DNA from: Anaerolinea thermolimosa
GTDB taxonomy: Bacteria > Chloroflexota > Anaerolineae > Anaerolineales > Anaerolineaceae
Reading direction: 5' to 3'
DNA length: 64,000 nt
Assembly (NCBI RefSeq): GCF_001050195.2
Contig: NZ_DF967965.1
Location: 1,567,150-1,631,149, forward strand
The notes beneath the pieces are model-generated. The model was not told the DNA's origin. It did no database searches and saw only the letters and a list, made by a program, of their open reading frames with translations. This document shows, piece after piece, positions 26,802 through 35,601 of the stretch. Made by a program: the position numbers and the translations under genes. The first letter of the stretch is position 1. Each line of letters starts with the position of its first letter.

Positions 26802-28802
26802 CTACATCGTTTTAATCAGAACAGCCACTTCGTAAGGTGCAAGCTTCATCGCCCCGGCATGTACCCTTCCGGTCAGTTTATTTTCAAAGGTATCCGAACT
26901 CAAATTAATGGACTGTTCTTGACGTGTGTGGTTAATTACCACCATTACTTCTCGGTTATCTTCTCGAACCCGCCTGGAAGCAGTAACCCCCGGCGGGGTC
27001 TCTAATACCCTGCTCAAACCACAAATTTGCGTTACATGGTTGAGGAAAATGGCCTGAGTAGACGCATCCAGGTAAGTCCCTACAACATAGATCATGCCAC
27101 TTCGCACCCCCCGAACCGTCATTGCGGGTTGTCCGTCTAACCAGCCATTAGAGTCTTTATATGTGGCAACGATCAGGGTGAGATTGGTATCTAGAATTTC
27201 CAACATCTCCGCCCAGGTTTGACTCACCCCCGTAAACCAGTTTCCCTTAACCGGGACGTTTTCATCCATCGCAAAGAACTCTTTAACTTCTACTCCGGCC
27301 ATTGGGCGTAATGGGCCCGGCTGGCGCTCAGATAAAAAGACATTATCTCGGTTCTTTATGCCCGTCCTTGGAGTCAAAATCAAATATCCTCCCCCTTCTA
27401 CATACTCCTTTAATATCCTAAACCGATTCTCGTCCAGGATCGCCAGGGAGGGAGCAATCACCAACCGATATCCTTTAAGAGGCTGATCAGCCGAGATAAT
27501 ATCTACAGGAATATTGGCTTCAGCCAGTGGACGATAATAATGAAATAAATGCGCCACATAATCAAAGTTGCGATGATGTTTTTGCCATTGTATCGACCAG
27601 CGCGACTCATAATCATTAAGAATCGCTGCCCGAGCTGGATAACGAGAACCAGCCAGGAGTGGAGACATTTCTTTGAACTCGCGAGAGATTTGTTGAACCT
27701 CTTCAAAAAACGGACGTGGTTTTCCAGCATGATCAAGGAGAGACCCATGGAGTTGTTCTTGACCGCCTGGAGCAGGACGCCATTGCCAGTAAAGAAAACC
27801 ATCGGCGCCATGGGCAACTGCCTGCCAGGCCATAGTCCGGCCTTCTCCTCGATACAGAGGGTTATTAACCTTCGCCCAGTTCACCGTATTCGGTTGCGCC
27901 TCCATGACCCAGTAATTTTTCCGTTTTAAACCCCGCATCAGGTCATGAGTGCTCCCAGAAAAATATGGGTCGTTATGACCAGTACCAACATACCAGTCCC
28001 AGCTTACCATATCTAGATCAGCCGCCAGCTCATAATGGTCGAAGCCATCGAACCACCCCATGAAATTGTGGGTAATCCATACCCCCGGTTGTAAATGAGG
28101 GCGAAGCAAATCAATCTGCAGTTTTTGAAAATTTCGGTAACTGCGGGTAATGAAACGCTTCCATTCCAACATCAAAGAAGGATGGTGGTTTCCAATGGGG
28201 ATTGGAATTTGACTCCAATCCGAATATGTCTGGCTCCAGTAACTGGTTGACCATCGGCGATTCAGTTCAGCTAGCGTTTGATACTTTTCTTCAAGAAATT
28301 GTTGAAATAAACTCCGGCATAAATCACAGGTGCAGACCCGGTTAAATTCATTGTCAATCTGCCATCCGATGACATTCGGATTCGGACCAAAATGCTCAGC
28401 CAGAGTAGATACAAGTCTTTGTGTAGCATGGTGAAAATCGGGTGAATTGACGCAGTAATGACACCGATTTCCAAACTGAACGCGCCTGCCATCTTCGTCC
28501 ACCGCAAGGATTTCAGGATATTTCGTAATCAGCCAGGCCGGGGGAGCAGCAGTCGGTGTACCTAGCACGGTTTTAATTCCATAAAGTGCCAGTAACCCAA
28601 TAATCCGGTCCAGCCACTCTAATTGAAATTCTCCTTCGGCGGGTTCCAGGGTTGACCAGGCAAATTCTCCCATCCGAACAACATTAATCCCGGCTTCCAC
28701 CATTAATCGAATGTCTTCTAACCAGCGTTCTTCCGGCCAATGTTCAGGATAATAAGCCGTTCCTATATAAAGGGTTGGTTGTATTTGCGTTGATTCACTC
28801 AT
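26802..28802 (-). CDS. Beta-galactosidase, GH42
   Basis: This 666-residue enzyme is a GH42 beta-galactosidase. The barrel begins YYPEHWPEERWLEDI; the acid/base glutamate is in GWQIDNEFN, and the nucleophile is in the YWVMEAQPN segment. Cysteines in CHYC and CTCDLC form the zinc site seen in some GH42 structures. A trimerisation domain (about 400-590) and a C-terminal beta domain follow. No signal peptide is present, so it acts on galactosides or arabinosides in the cytoplasm. It is followed by the EamA transporter and preceded by an FAH-family gene on the same strand. Confidence 0.94.
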   Translation of the reverse strand: MSESTQIQPTLYIGTAYYPEHWPEERWLEDIRLMVEAGINVVRMGEFAWSTLEPAEGEFQLEWLDRIIGLLALYGIKTVLGTPTAAPPAWLITKYPEILAVDEDGRRVQFGNRCHYCVNSPDFHHATQRLVSTLAEHFGPNPNVIGWQIDNEFNRVCTCDLCRSLFQQFLEEKYQTLAELNRRWSTSYWSQTYSDWSQIPIPIGNHHPSLMLEWKRFITRSYRNFQKLQIDLLRPHLQPGVWITHNFMGWFDGFDHYELAADLDMVSWDWYVGTGHNDPYFSGSTHDLMRGLKRKNYWVMEAQPNTVNWAKVNNPLYRGEGRTMAWQAVAHGADGFLYWQWRPAPGGQEQLHGSLLDHAGKPRPFFEEVQQISREFKEMSPLLAGSRYPARAAILNDYESRWSIQWQKHHRNFDYVAHLFHYYRPLAEANIPVDIISADQPLKGYRLVIAPSLAILDENRFRILKEYVEGGGYLILTPRTGIKNRDNVFLSERQPGPLRPMAGVEVKEFFAMDENVPVKGNWFTGVSQTWAEMLEILDTNLTLIVATYKDSNGWLDGQPAMTVRGVRSGMIYVVGTYLDASTQAIFLNHVTQICGLSRVLETPPGVTASRRVREDNREVMVVINHTRQEQSINLSSDTFENKLTGRVHAGAMKLAPYEVAVLIKTM

Positions 28803-28831
28803 AGGTTACCCTGCCTGCAAAAATAGTTTGG

Positions 28832-29686
28832 TTACGAAAGGCAAACCGGGTTTTCGAGACGACCAATCTTCTCAATTTCAAGGACCACCCGATCCCCATG
28901 TTTGAGGAAAACAGGGGGTTTTCTGAAAACCCCTACACCATCGGGCGTTCCAGTGGCAATCACATCGCCCGGTTCCAGAGTAAATGAATGGGACAAAAAA
29001 GAAACCAGATCAGCTACAGAAAAAACCATTTCGGCCGTCGTAGAATTTTGAACAACCTCTCCATTGAGAAGAGTGCGCAGTTCCAAATGCTGGGGATCAG
29101 GAATTTCATCTTTAGTAACAATCGCCGGGCCCATCGGACAAAAAGTATCAAGGCTTTTTGCCCTTACCCACTGACGATCGCTGAATTGTAGATCTCTCGC
29201 TGATACGTCATTGATAATCGTATACCCAAACACATAATCCAGAGCCTCCGTAACGGGTACCGATTTAGCTCGTTTTCCAATCACCACCCCCAGTTCCACC
29301 TCATAATCCACCTGTTGAGTCAGTGTAGAATCCCACGAAATTGGATCGCCCGGTCCAATAATGGAGGTATTGAACTTGGTAAAAACAATTGGGCGGTCAG
29401 GTACAGGAATATTTTGCTCACGGCAATGGTCAAAATAATTAAGGCCAATGGCTACGATCTTTCCAGGAGTGCTCAAAGGAGCGAGAATTTTAGCATCGGA
29501 ATGGGCAATAACCTTTACCTTGCCTGCAGAGAGAGCCTCCTTTGCACGTTGTAACAGAGCATCTCCCTCCTTTATCCATTCCTCTAACTGTGCAGGAAAT
29601 TCAGGAGAAGGTAAAAGAGCAATGCCTTCATCAACGATGACGCCAACAAGAGAATTTTGACGATACAGTACAGTGGCAAGCTTCAT
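28832..29686 (-). CDS. Fumarylacetoacetate hydrolase-family protein
   Basis: This 284-residue enzyme has the FAH fold: KIVAIGLNYFDHCRE, the metal-binding DYEVELGVVIG with its two glutamates, and INDVSARDLQ. Members include fumarylpyruvate hydrolases, acylpyruvases and 2,4-diketo-3-deoxy-rhamnonate hydrolase. The last cleaves an intermediate of the non-phosphorylated rhamnose pathway, which would suit the two rhamnosidases nearby, but that is inference from context. I chose the ATG at 29686 because GGAAGG stands 8 bases ahead; a GTG three codons upstream is less likely. Confidence 0.87.
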   Translation of the reverse strand: MKLATVLYRQNSLVGVIVDEGIALLPSPEFPAQLEEWIKEGDALLQRAKEALSAGKVKVIAHSDAKILAPLSTPGKIVAIGLNYFDHCREQNIPVPDRPIVFTKFNTSIIGPGDPISWDSTLTQQVDYEVELGVVIGKRAKSVPVTEALDYVFGYTIINDVSARDLQFSDRQWVRAKSLDTFCPMGPAIVTKDEIPDPQHLELRTLLNGEVVQNSTTAEMVFSVADLVSFLSHSFTLEPGDVIATGTPDGVGVFRKPPVFLKHGDRVVLEIEKIGRLENPVCLS

Positions 29687-29706
29687 TTTCAACACCTTCC
29701 AGATAG

Positions 29707-31158
29707 TTAATGGAGCAGTACCGTTCCATAGAATGGAGGAACATTCAGACCTTGCAATGTTCCCTGCTGGACAAACGCAGGCTGCTGGGTGAAAGCGTCA
29801 TAAAACAGGACGCCATCTTGAATTTCTCCAGCAACTTGTAAATGCAGGTGAAATGTTCGCTCCGAGTTGTTCAGAATAATGACTGCTTTCTTTTCCTCCA
29901 ATGTACGCAAGAAAACAACCACCCCTTTCTCAGTGTAAAGGGTTTTCCATGATCCGTCCCTTAAAACCCGATTCTCCATTCTCAAGCGAATACATTGTTT
30001 AAAATAGCTCCGCAATTCGTGATCCCAACGGCTTTCGTCCCATGGAAAAGCCCTGCGGCAGTCGGGGTCTTTCCCACCCTCCATACCTATTTCATTACCA
30101 TAATAGATACATGGAGCTCCGGGATACGTCATCTGAAATAGTGTGGCCAATCGAAGGGCATTTTTCGAGCCTGTGAGGCTGAGAAAACGAGCGGTGTCAT
30201 GACTATCAAGCAGGTTAAGCTGAGCCAGAACAGCCGGCCTTGGGTATTTTTCCAGCAGGTTAGTGACATACCCGGCAAAGGAGTTAGCATCAGAAACGAA
30301 AGCTGCAGGATCATGATCACGCCAATGCCCAACCAAATCTTCAGAGAGATTCTTCCCTCCGAAAAAGCTCCAGCACGGATACGCCATCAGATAATTCATC
30401 ACCCCATCAAATTGATCACCCTGCAGCCATGGTGAAGCATCCCAGGGAATTTCACCGGTAATATACGCATCAGGATTGGCAGACTTCACCACATGACGGA
30501 ATTCCTGCCAGAAGGTTGTATCTTTTATTTCAAAAGGTACATCCAGGCGCCAGCCGTCAATCCCTCGCTCAACCCAGGTGCGCGCCACTTTAAAAATAAA
30601 ATTCCGAACTTGAGGATTCTGGTGGTTAAAAGTTGGCAAAGCCGGTAAATTCCACCAACAATCATAGTTTGGTTTTCCCTGGTAAGCATTCAAAGGAAAT
30701 TTCCGAACTTTAAACCAGTTCAGATAGGGAGATTGCTCCCCTGTTTCCAGAATGTGGTTGAATTGAAAGAAACCCCGGCTGGCATGGTTAAACACTCCAT
30801 CCAGAACAATACGAATGTTTCGGCGATGAGCTTCGCGTAAAAGTTGTGAAAAGGCTTCGTTCCCTCCAAGAATTGGGTCGATCTGGAAATAATCATGGGT
30901 ATGATAACGATGATTGGATGCTGACTGGAAAATGGGGGTAAAATAAATTGCATTGATTCCCAGATCCTGTAAATAATCGAGTTTTTCCACCACCCCCAAA
31001 AGATCACCGCCCTTAAATCCGTAAATTGTAGGAGGGGCATCCCAGGCCTCAAGATGATCGGGCTTTTCTACGCGGCTACTGAAAGCAAAACGATCGGGAA
31101 ATATCTGATAAAACACCGCATGATGTACCCAGGATGGTGTTTCAAATCCAGCGGTCAT
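29707..31158 (-). CDS. Alpha-amylase family GH13, cyclomaltodextrinase/neopullulanase-like
   Basis: This 483-residue enzyme has the four GH13 regions: DGVFNHAS, GWRLDVPFE with the nucleophile aspartate, ITGEIPWD with the acid/base glutamate, and LLDSHDTARF. The start FYQIFPDRFA and the substrate loop resemble cyclomaltodextrinases and neopullulanases, but the N-terminal CBM34-type domain of those enzymes is missing. There is no signal peptide. It would split short maltodextrins inside the cell. It is 20 bases ahead of the FAH-family gene on the same strand. Confidence 0.9.
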   Translation of the reverse strand: MTAGFETPSWVHHAVFYQIFPDRFAFSSRVEKPDHLEAWDAPPTIYGFKGGDLLGVVEKLDYLQDLGINAIYFTPIFQSASNHRYHTHDYFQIDPILGGNEAFSQLLREAHRRNIRIVLDGVFNHASRGFFQFNHILETGEQSPYLNWFKVRKFPLNAYQGKPNYDCWWNLPALPTFNHQNPQVRNFIFKVARTWVERGIDGWRLDVPFEIKDTTFWQEFRHVVKSANPDAYITGEIPWDASPWLQGDQFDGVMNYLMAYPCWSFFGGKNLSEDLVGHWRDHDPAAFVSDANSFAGYVTNLLEKYPRPAVLAQLNLLDSHDTARFLSLTGSKNALRLATLFQMTYPGAPCIYYGNEIGMEGGKDPDCRRAFPWDESRWDHELRSYFKQCIRLRMENRVLRDGSWKTLYTEKGVVVFLRTLEEKKAVIILNNSERTFHLHLQVAGEIQDGVLFYDAFTQQPAFVQQGTLQGLNVPPFYGTVLLH

Positions 31159-31244
31159 GATGCGCTCCTGATGTGATGAAAACCTTTGACGTTATGATAA
31201 CAGAAAAACGAACTGATTATAAAAAGAACCTGTGAGGAGATTCT

Positions 31245-32330
31245 ATGCAGATAATGACCGGAAAAGAACGCATCCATAATATTTTGAAACGGAAACCCGT
31301 TGATCGCATCGGCCTGTTTGAACACTTCTGGAATGATACCCACCGAACCTGGGTCGAACGAGGGTGGATACGCCCCGATGAAAGCTTTGAAGATCACTTC
31401 GGCTACGATCTTCAACTTTTTTGGGCTTTTAACATGGTGGCCGATCTGGACTTTGAACCTGAAACGATCGAAGAGACTGAAGAGACCATCCTGCAAAGAG
31501 ATGGGAATGGAGCTTTACTCAGGCGCCACAAATTACACGATAGCACACCCGAACATGTTGACTTTCTGGTCAAAGAGCGAAAAGCGTGGGAAGAGTGGAT
31601 AAAACCGAAATTAACCCCCGACCGCAGGCGGATTAATTTTGAAGGTTATCGAAAAGCAAAGCAAGAAGCTGACAAAAAAGGCCGCTTTTTTTGCTGGTCG
31701 GGTGTTAATGTCTTTGAATTAATGCACCCGGTGTGCGGTCACGAATATATGTTAATGGGCATGGCGCTTGACCCTGACTGGGTAAAAGATATGGTTAACA
31801 CTTACGCCGAGTTAACCATCAACTTACAGGAAATCCTCTTTTCAGAAGAAGGTTATCCAGACGGAATCTGGTTTTACGAAGATATGGGGTACAAGCAACA
31901 CCCATTTATGTCACCAAGAATGTATCGCGAAATTATCCAGCCAGGGCATCAAAGGACCATTCAGTGGGCAAAAAGTAAAGGGTGCCCGGTGATTATGCAT
32001 TCCTGTGGATATGTTGAACCCCTCGTACCCGGAATGCTCGAAGCTGGCATTGATTGCCTCCAGGTGATAGAGGTGAAAGCAGGCATGGATTTAATCAGAC
32101 TTTATCAAACTTTTGGGGATCGATTATCCTTCATGGGGGGAATAGATGTCAGGGTTCTATATAACAACGACAAACGAGAAATCGACCGCGAATTGGAACA
32201 AAAGATTCCCATTGTCAAGAAGAATTTTGGGTACGTCCTTCACAGCGATCATTCCATTCCGAGCAATGTCACACACGAAACGTACGCTTATTTCATTGAA
32301 CGAGGACTCGAGCTTGGCCGTTATTCCTGA
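31245..32330 (+). CDS. Uroporphyrinogen decarboxylase-family protein (URO-D fold)
   Basis: This 361-residue protein has the URO-D/MtaA barrel fold: GKERIHNILKRKPVDRIGLFE at the start, DGIWFYEDMGYK, MHSCGYVEPLVPGMLEAG and a late FMGGIDVRVL. The histidine-plus-cysteine HSCG motif is like the zinc-binding site of the methylcobamide methyltransferases rather than true HemE. Such proteins are common beside sugar genes in Chloroflexota and many have no proven substrate. A GTGAGGAG ribosome site fits the ATG. Its last bases overlap the convergent dehydrogenase by 10 bases. Confidence 0.85.
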   Translation: MQIMTGKERIHNILKRKPVDRIGLFEHFWNDTHRTWVERGWIRPDESFEDHFGYDLQLFWAFNMVADLDFEPETIEETEETILQRDGNGALLRRHKLHDSTPEHVDFLVKERKAWEEWIKPKLTPDRRRINFEGYRKAKQEADKKGRFFCWSGVNVFELMHPVCGHEYMLMGMALDPDWVKDMVNTYAELTINLQEILFSEEGYPDGIWFYEDMGYKQHPFMSPRMYREIIQPGHQRTIQWAKSKGCPVIMHSCGYVEPLVPGMLEAGIDCLQVIEVKAGMDLIRLYQTFGDRLSFMGGIDVRVLYNNDKREIDRELEQKIPIVKKNFGYVLHSDHSIPSNVTHETYAYFIERGLELGRYS

Positions 32331-33313
32331 GTGCGCTGGTAGACTTCGGGATTTACACAATTCGGAAGCTGTTCTCCGCGAAGACCTGCCAGCAGATTTT
32401 CAGCGGCCATTTCTGCCATACGAGTTCTAGAATGGAAGCTTGCACTGGCAATATGCGGAGTAATGAGAAGATTCTCCAGGGAAAGCAAGGGGCTGTCAGG
32501 CGGAATTGGTTCTGGTTCAGTGACATCCAGTGCTGCCGCTGCAATACGATGGGTACTCAACGCGCGGTATAGTGCCTGGGGATCAACAATGCTACCCCGG
32601 GCAGTATTGATTAAAATGGCTCCCGATTTCATGAGCGCGAACTGAGCATCAGAGATTAAATGATAAGTCTCTGGCGTCAATGGGGTATGGATGCTGATAA
32701 AATCCGCCTCCTGTAAAACATCCTCCAGTGGTGCATAAGATGCCCCTAACTCTTGCTCCAGTGCCAGATGACGCTGAGGATCAAAATAAAGCACCCTCAT
32801 CTCAAATCCGCGTGCCCGCCGGGCTACAGCCTGACCAATTCGCCCAAAACCGATAATCCCCAGGGTTGAACGTGCAATATCCGCACCTAGAAGAAAGGTG
32901 GGGCCCCAGGTTTTCCACCCACCCGACCGAACAAAGCGATCTCCCTCAATTACCCGACGGGCGGCCGCCATCAACAAAGCCCAGGTAAAGTCGGCCGTTG
33001 CATCTGTCAGCACCCCTGGGGTATTCCCTACAGGAATTTTCCGTGCAGTCGCTGCAGAAATATCAATATTATCGTATCCTACGGCGAATTGACTGATCAC
33101 TCGCAAAGATGACCCGGCCGCATCCAAAACCCGGTCATCAATCCTGTCGGTAAGTAAACACAGCAGGCCCTCTATCCCCCTCACCTTTTCTAAAATCACA
33201 TCATAAGAGGGTGGCAGTTCATCCTCCCAGAGGTCTATCTCGGCATAAGGGCTGATTAAGTCCAACCCTCTTTGCGGAATACGACGGGTAATCCATACAC
33301 GTGGCTTTTTCAT
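32321..33313 (-). CDS. D-2-hydroxyacid dehydrogenase (glyoxylate/hydroxypyruvate reductase-like)
   Basis: This 330-residue NAD(P)-dependent oxidoreductase has the family's Rossmann motif LGIIGFGRIGQAVARRA, the catalytic arginine in INTARGSIVD, the glutamate in DVTEPEP and the histidine in LLITPHIASAS. The sequence is closest in pattern to glycerate dehydrogenases/hydroxypyruvate reductases. It would reduce a small 2-oxoacid from sugar breakdown. It is divergent from the lipase/caspase pair and convergent with the URO-D gene, so it marks the edge of the carbohydrate region. Confidence 0.92.
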   Translation of the reverse strand: MKKPRVWITRRIPQRGLDLISPYAEIDLWEDELPPSYDVILEKVRGIEGLLCLLTDRIDDRVLDAAGSSLRVISQFAVGYDNIDISAATARKIPVGNTPGVLTDATADFTWALLMAAARRVIEGDRFVRSGGWKTWGPTFLLGADIARSTLGIIGFGRIGQAVARRARGFEMRVLYFDPQRHLALEQELGASYAPLEDVLQEADFISIHTPLTPETYHLISDAQFALMKSGAILINTARGSIVDPQALYRALSTHRIAAAALDVTEPEPIPPDSPLLSLENLLITPHIASASFHSRTRMAEMAAENLLAGLRGEQLPNCVNPEVYQRTQE

Positions 33314-33476
33314 GCCATGATTTTACTCGAGAAAACCCGGTTCAATTCAGAGAAATATCTGACTGAGGAAATTTTATTAAACATCCTCCCTGCATGAAAA
33401 ACCAGTAAGGTTAATTTTCAAAATATATGATATTATCAATACATATTATACATAAAAGGATCCGAACAGGAGAATA

Positions 33477-34772
33477 ATGAATAACCTGGACCTGTTGCAG
33501 AAGCTTGCTGTACTTTCCGTGGATGAAATCGAAAAGGCCCTGAATGAAGATTCGTCCAATCTACCTATACAAAATCTGATCGGTGAAGAAAAAGCAGAAC
33601 AACTCATTCAGACAGCCCGGGCACCAAAAGCCAGAGGTATCAAAGAACCCATCGCGGTCTTACCGGGTATCATGGGCTCATTGCTCTTCAGTATTCGAGG
33701 AGTCACGACCATGCTTTGGATTAATCCATTGCTTTTTATAAATGGGCAAGCGTCTTACCTGAGGATAGACGATGAAGAGAGAACCAGCCCGATGGTGGAA
33801 TGTGTCGCGTTCTCTCTGGAGAAATTAACCTACCTGAAGCTCGTACTTGAGTTACGCCGGGAATTCACGGTTTATGAATTTCCTTACGATTGGCGGTTAC
33901 CCATTGAAAACAACGCAGACATACTCCATTCCTCAATCGAACGATGGATTTCTGCACACCCCGGACAAAAAATCACTCTGGTAGCCCACAGTATGGGAGG
34001 GTTAGTATCAAGAAGTTACCTGGGAAGGCACCCGGAAACCGCCGAAAATCGCATCAGCCGCCTGATTACCCTTGGCACGCCACATCTTGGAGCCACCAGT
34101 GCTATCGATAATCTCTATCATGGGAATCAGATGATAGCTGTAGTCGATCGAATCAATCAACAAAACGAGATGAACCAGGTGGTGCTTTCAATGCCGAGCG
34201 TTTATCAGCTCTTGCCAGCTCCCCCCTCGCTTTTACCAGGTAATGTAGAACCAGCAAATTGGAACCTCTACGATGCAAGTACATGGGGAATAACGGGCAT
34301 CAAACAAAAATACCTGGATTTGGCCCGCAGTTTTCATGAGTCTCTTGCCGCTAGTGACCCACAGGTAGAGCTGGTTCAAATTGCCGGTTGCAATATCCAA
34401 ACCCTGACCCTGATAAAGAGAGAGAATGGTACTGGAACCATCCCTTATGAGATGATCGCTTTTGATGAAGGCAAGGACTCTGGAGATGGAACTGTGCCAG
34501 GATGGTCAGGTTTCTACCCAAAAGCGCGGGTTTATTATATTCAGGAAGTCCATCGAAATTTACCGGGTAATTCAGACGTGATTCAAGCCGTAAAAGCCAT
34601 TACCCGGGAAGGCAAATGCAATCTCAGCCAGCAAGTCCCGAAGAAAAAAAGTGGGTTAATTGCCCGTGATAGTCCATTGCCTGTGAACACCCGTGCTGCC
34701 ATCATAGAGGAGAAAATCCACTCCGGAACTGTGACCGAAGCAGATTTGGAGAATCTTTATTTTGCTTTGTAG
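33477..34772 (+). CDS. Cytoplasmic LCAT-type lipase/acyltransferase
   Basis: This 431-residue alpha/beta hydrolase has a complete triad: Ser172 in VAHSMGGLV, Asp337 in DSGDGTVPG and His359 in QEVHRNLPG. The IAVLPGIMGSLLF oxyanion segment and EFPYDWRLP are typical of the lecithin:cholesterol acyltransferase family, which acts on phospholipids. Residues 1-55 form a helical extension (LLQKLAVLSVDEIEKALN), and residues about 390-431 form a charged C-terminal tail (IIEEKIHSGTVTEADLENLYF). There is no signal peptide, so it must reach the membrane from inside or stay inactive. It lies 9 bases before the metacaspase-like gene. AGGAG stands 4 bases ahead of the ATG. I infer a membrane-damaging effector or remodeller. 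Confidence 0.85.
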   Translation: MNNLDLLQKLAVLSVDEIEKALNEDSSNLPIQNLIGEEKAEQLIQTARAPKARGIKEPIAVLPGIMGSLLFSIRGVTTMLWINPLLFINGQASYLRIDDEERTSPMVECVAFSLEKLTYLKLVLELRREFTVYEFPYDWRLPIENNADILHSSIERWISAHPGQKITLVAHSMGGLVSRSYLGRHPETAENRISRLITLGTPHLGATSAIDNLYHGNQMIAVVDRINQQNEMNQVVLSMPSVYQLLPAPPSLLPGNVEPANWNLYDASTWGITGIKQKYLDLARSFHESLAASDPQVELVQIAGCNIQTLTLIKRENGTGTIPYEMIAFDEGKDSGDGTVPGWSGFYPKARVYYIQEVHRNLPGNSDVIQAVKAITREGKCNLSQQVPKKKSGLIARDSPLPVNTRAAIIEEKIHSGTVTEADLENLYFAL

Positions 34773-34781
34773 GGAGAAAAA

Positions 34782-35561
34782 ATGACCAAAAAAGCGTTGT
34801 GCGTAGGAATCAATGACTACCCTTACTTGGGAAACGATCTTCGAGGATGTGTTAATGATGCCAGGGGATGGGCTCACCTTTTGATCGACCACTACGATTT
34901 TCCTGCCCCAAACGTGCAGGTTATCCTGGACTCTCAAGCTACCAAAGTCAACATAATCTCAGCCTTAAAGAATCTCCTTGCTGGTGCTACCCCGGGGGAT
35001 GTTTTGGTTTTTACCAATTCTTCTCATGGATCTTATGAGGTTTCAACGGATAATGATGAGAAATACGATGAGTTGATCTGCCCATATGATATTGATTCCA
35101 ACCAGATCGTAGACGACGAACTTCGCGAATTATTTTCTGGTATTCCCCGGGGAGTTCGCATGACTGTAATCCTGGATAACTGTTTCTCTGGCACCGGTAC
35201 CAAACTCCCAATCCTTGACCTCAGACCCCGCTTTTTACCCCCGTCAGTCCGCGGTAAACCCGAGTTGCTCAATCCCTTTCTGGCCAGGCCAGCTAATTCG
35301 GGCCTCAGTGAAGAGGATATGAATGAAATTTTGTTGAGCGGTTGTAAGGACATCGAGTTTTCATACGATGGTAATTTTGGCGGGACATTTCATGGCGCGA
35401 TGACCTACCATGCCCTGGAAGTAATCCGTCAGGCAAAGTACAAGCTCACCTATGAACAGCTTCATCGCAGGGTGAATCTACGTTTAAGAAAAGCCAATAT
35501 CAACCAGCACCCTCAGCTCGAAGGGAAACTTGCCTTTAAAAAAGCTCAGATCTTCAACTAG
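34782..35561 (+). CDS. Metacaspase-like cysteine peptidase (C14 fold)
   Basis: This 259-residue protein is a bare caspase-fold peptidase. ALCVGINDYPYLGNDLRGCVNDA opens the p20-like core, the catalytic His82 is in FTNSSHGS and Cys134 in VILDNCFSGTG. The acidic residues of the metacaspase S1 pocket are plausible in DEKYDELICPYD, so cleavage after arginine or lysine is likely from family knowledge. There is no regulatory domain, signal peptide or membrane span. It follows the lipase by 9 bases and the lipase tail is a possible substrate. The 3' end of the gene overlaps a terminator that serves the opposite strand. Confidence 0.9.
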   Translation: MTKKALCVGINDYPYLGNDLRGCVNDARGWAHLLIDHYDFPAPNVQVILDSQATKVNIISALKNLLAGATPGDVLVFTNSSHGSYEVSTDNDEKYDELICPYDIDSNQIVDDELRELFSGIPRGVRMTVILDNCFSGTGTKLPILDLRPRFLPPSVRGKPELLNPFLARPANSGLSEEDMNEILLSGCKDIEFSYDGNFGGTFHGAMTYHALEVIRQAKYKLTYEQLHRRVNLRLRKANINQHPQLEGKLAFKKAQIFN

Positions 35562-35572
35562 ACCTGAGCTTT
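35541..35572 (-). terminator. Terminator for the TPR/gingipain operon, set inside the caspase gene end
   Basis: AAAGCTCAG (35541-35549) pairs with CTGAGCTTT (35564-35572). Read on the minus strand the stem is followed by a run of seven T, so it ends transcripts of the gene at 35602. The left arm lies within the last codons of the convergent caspase gene. Confidence 0.8.
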
Positions 35573-35601
35573 CCTGATTAATGTTCTCGTTTCTTTGGTG
35601 C

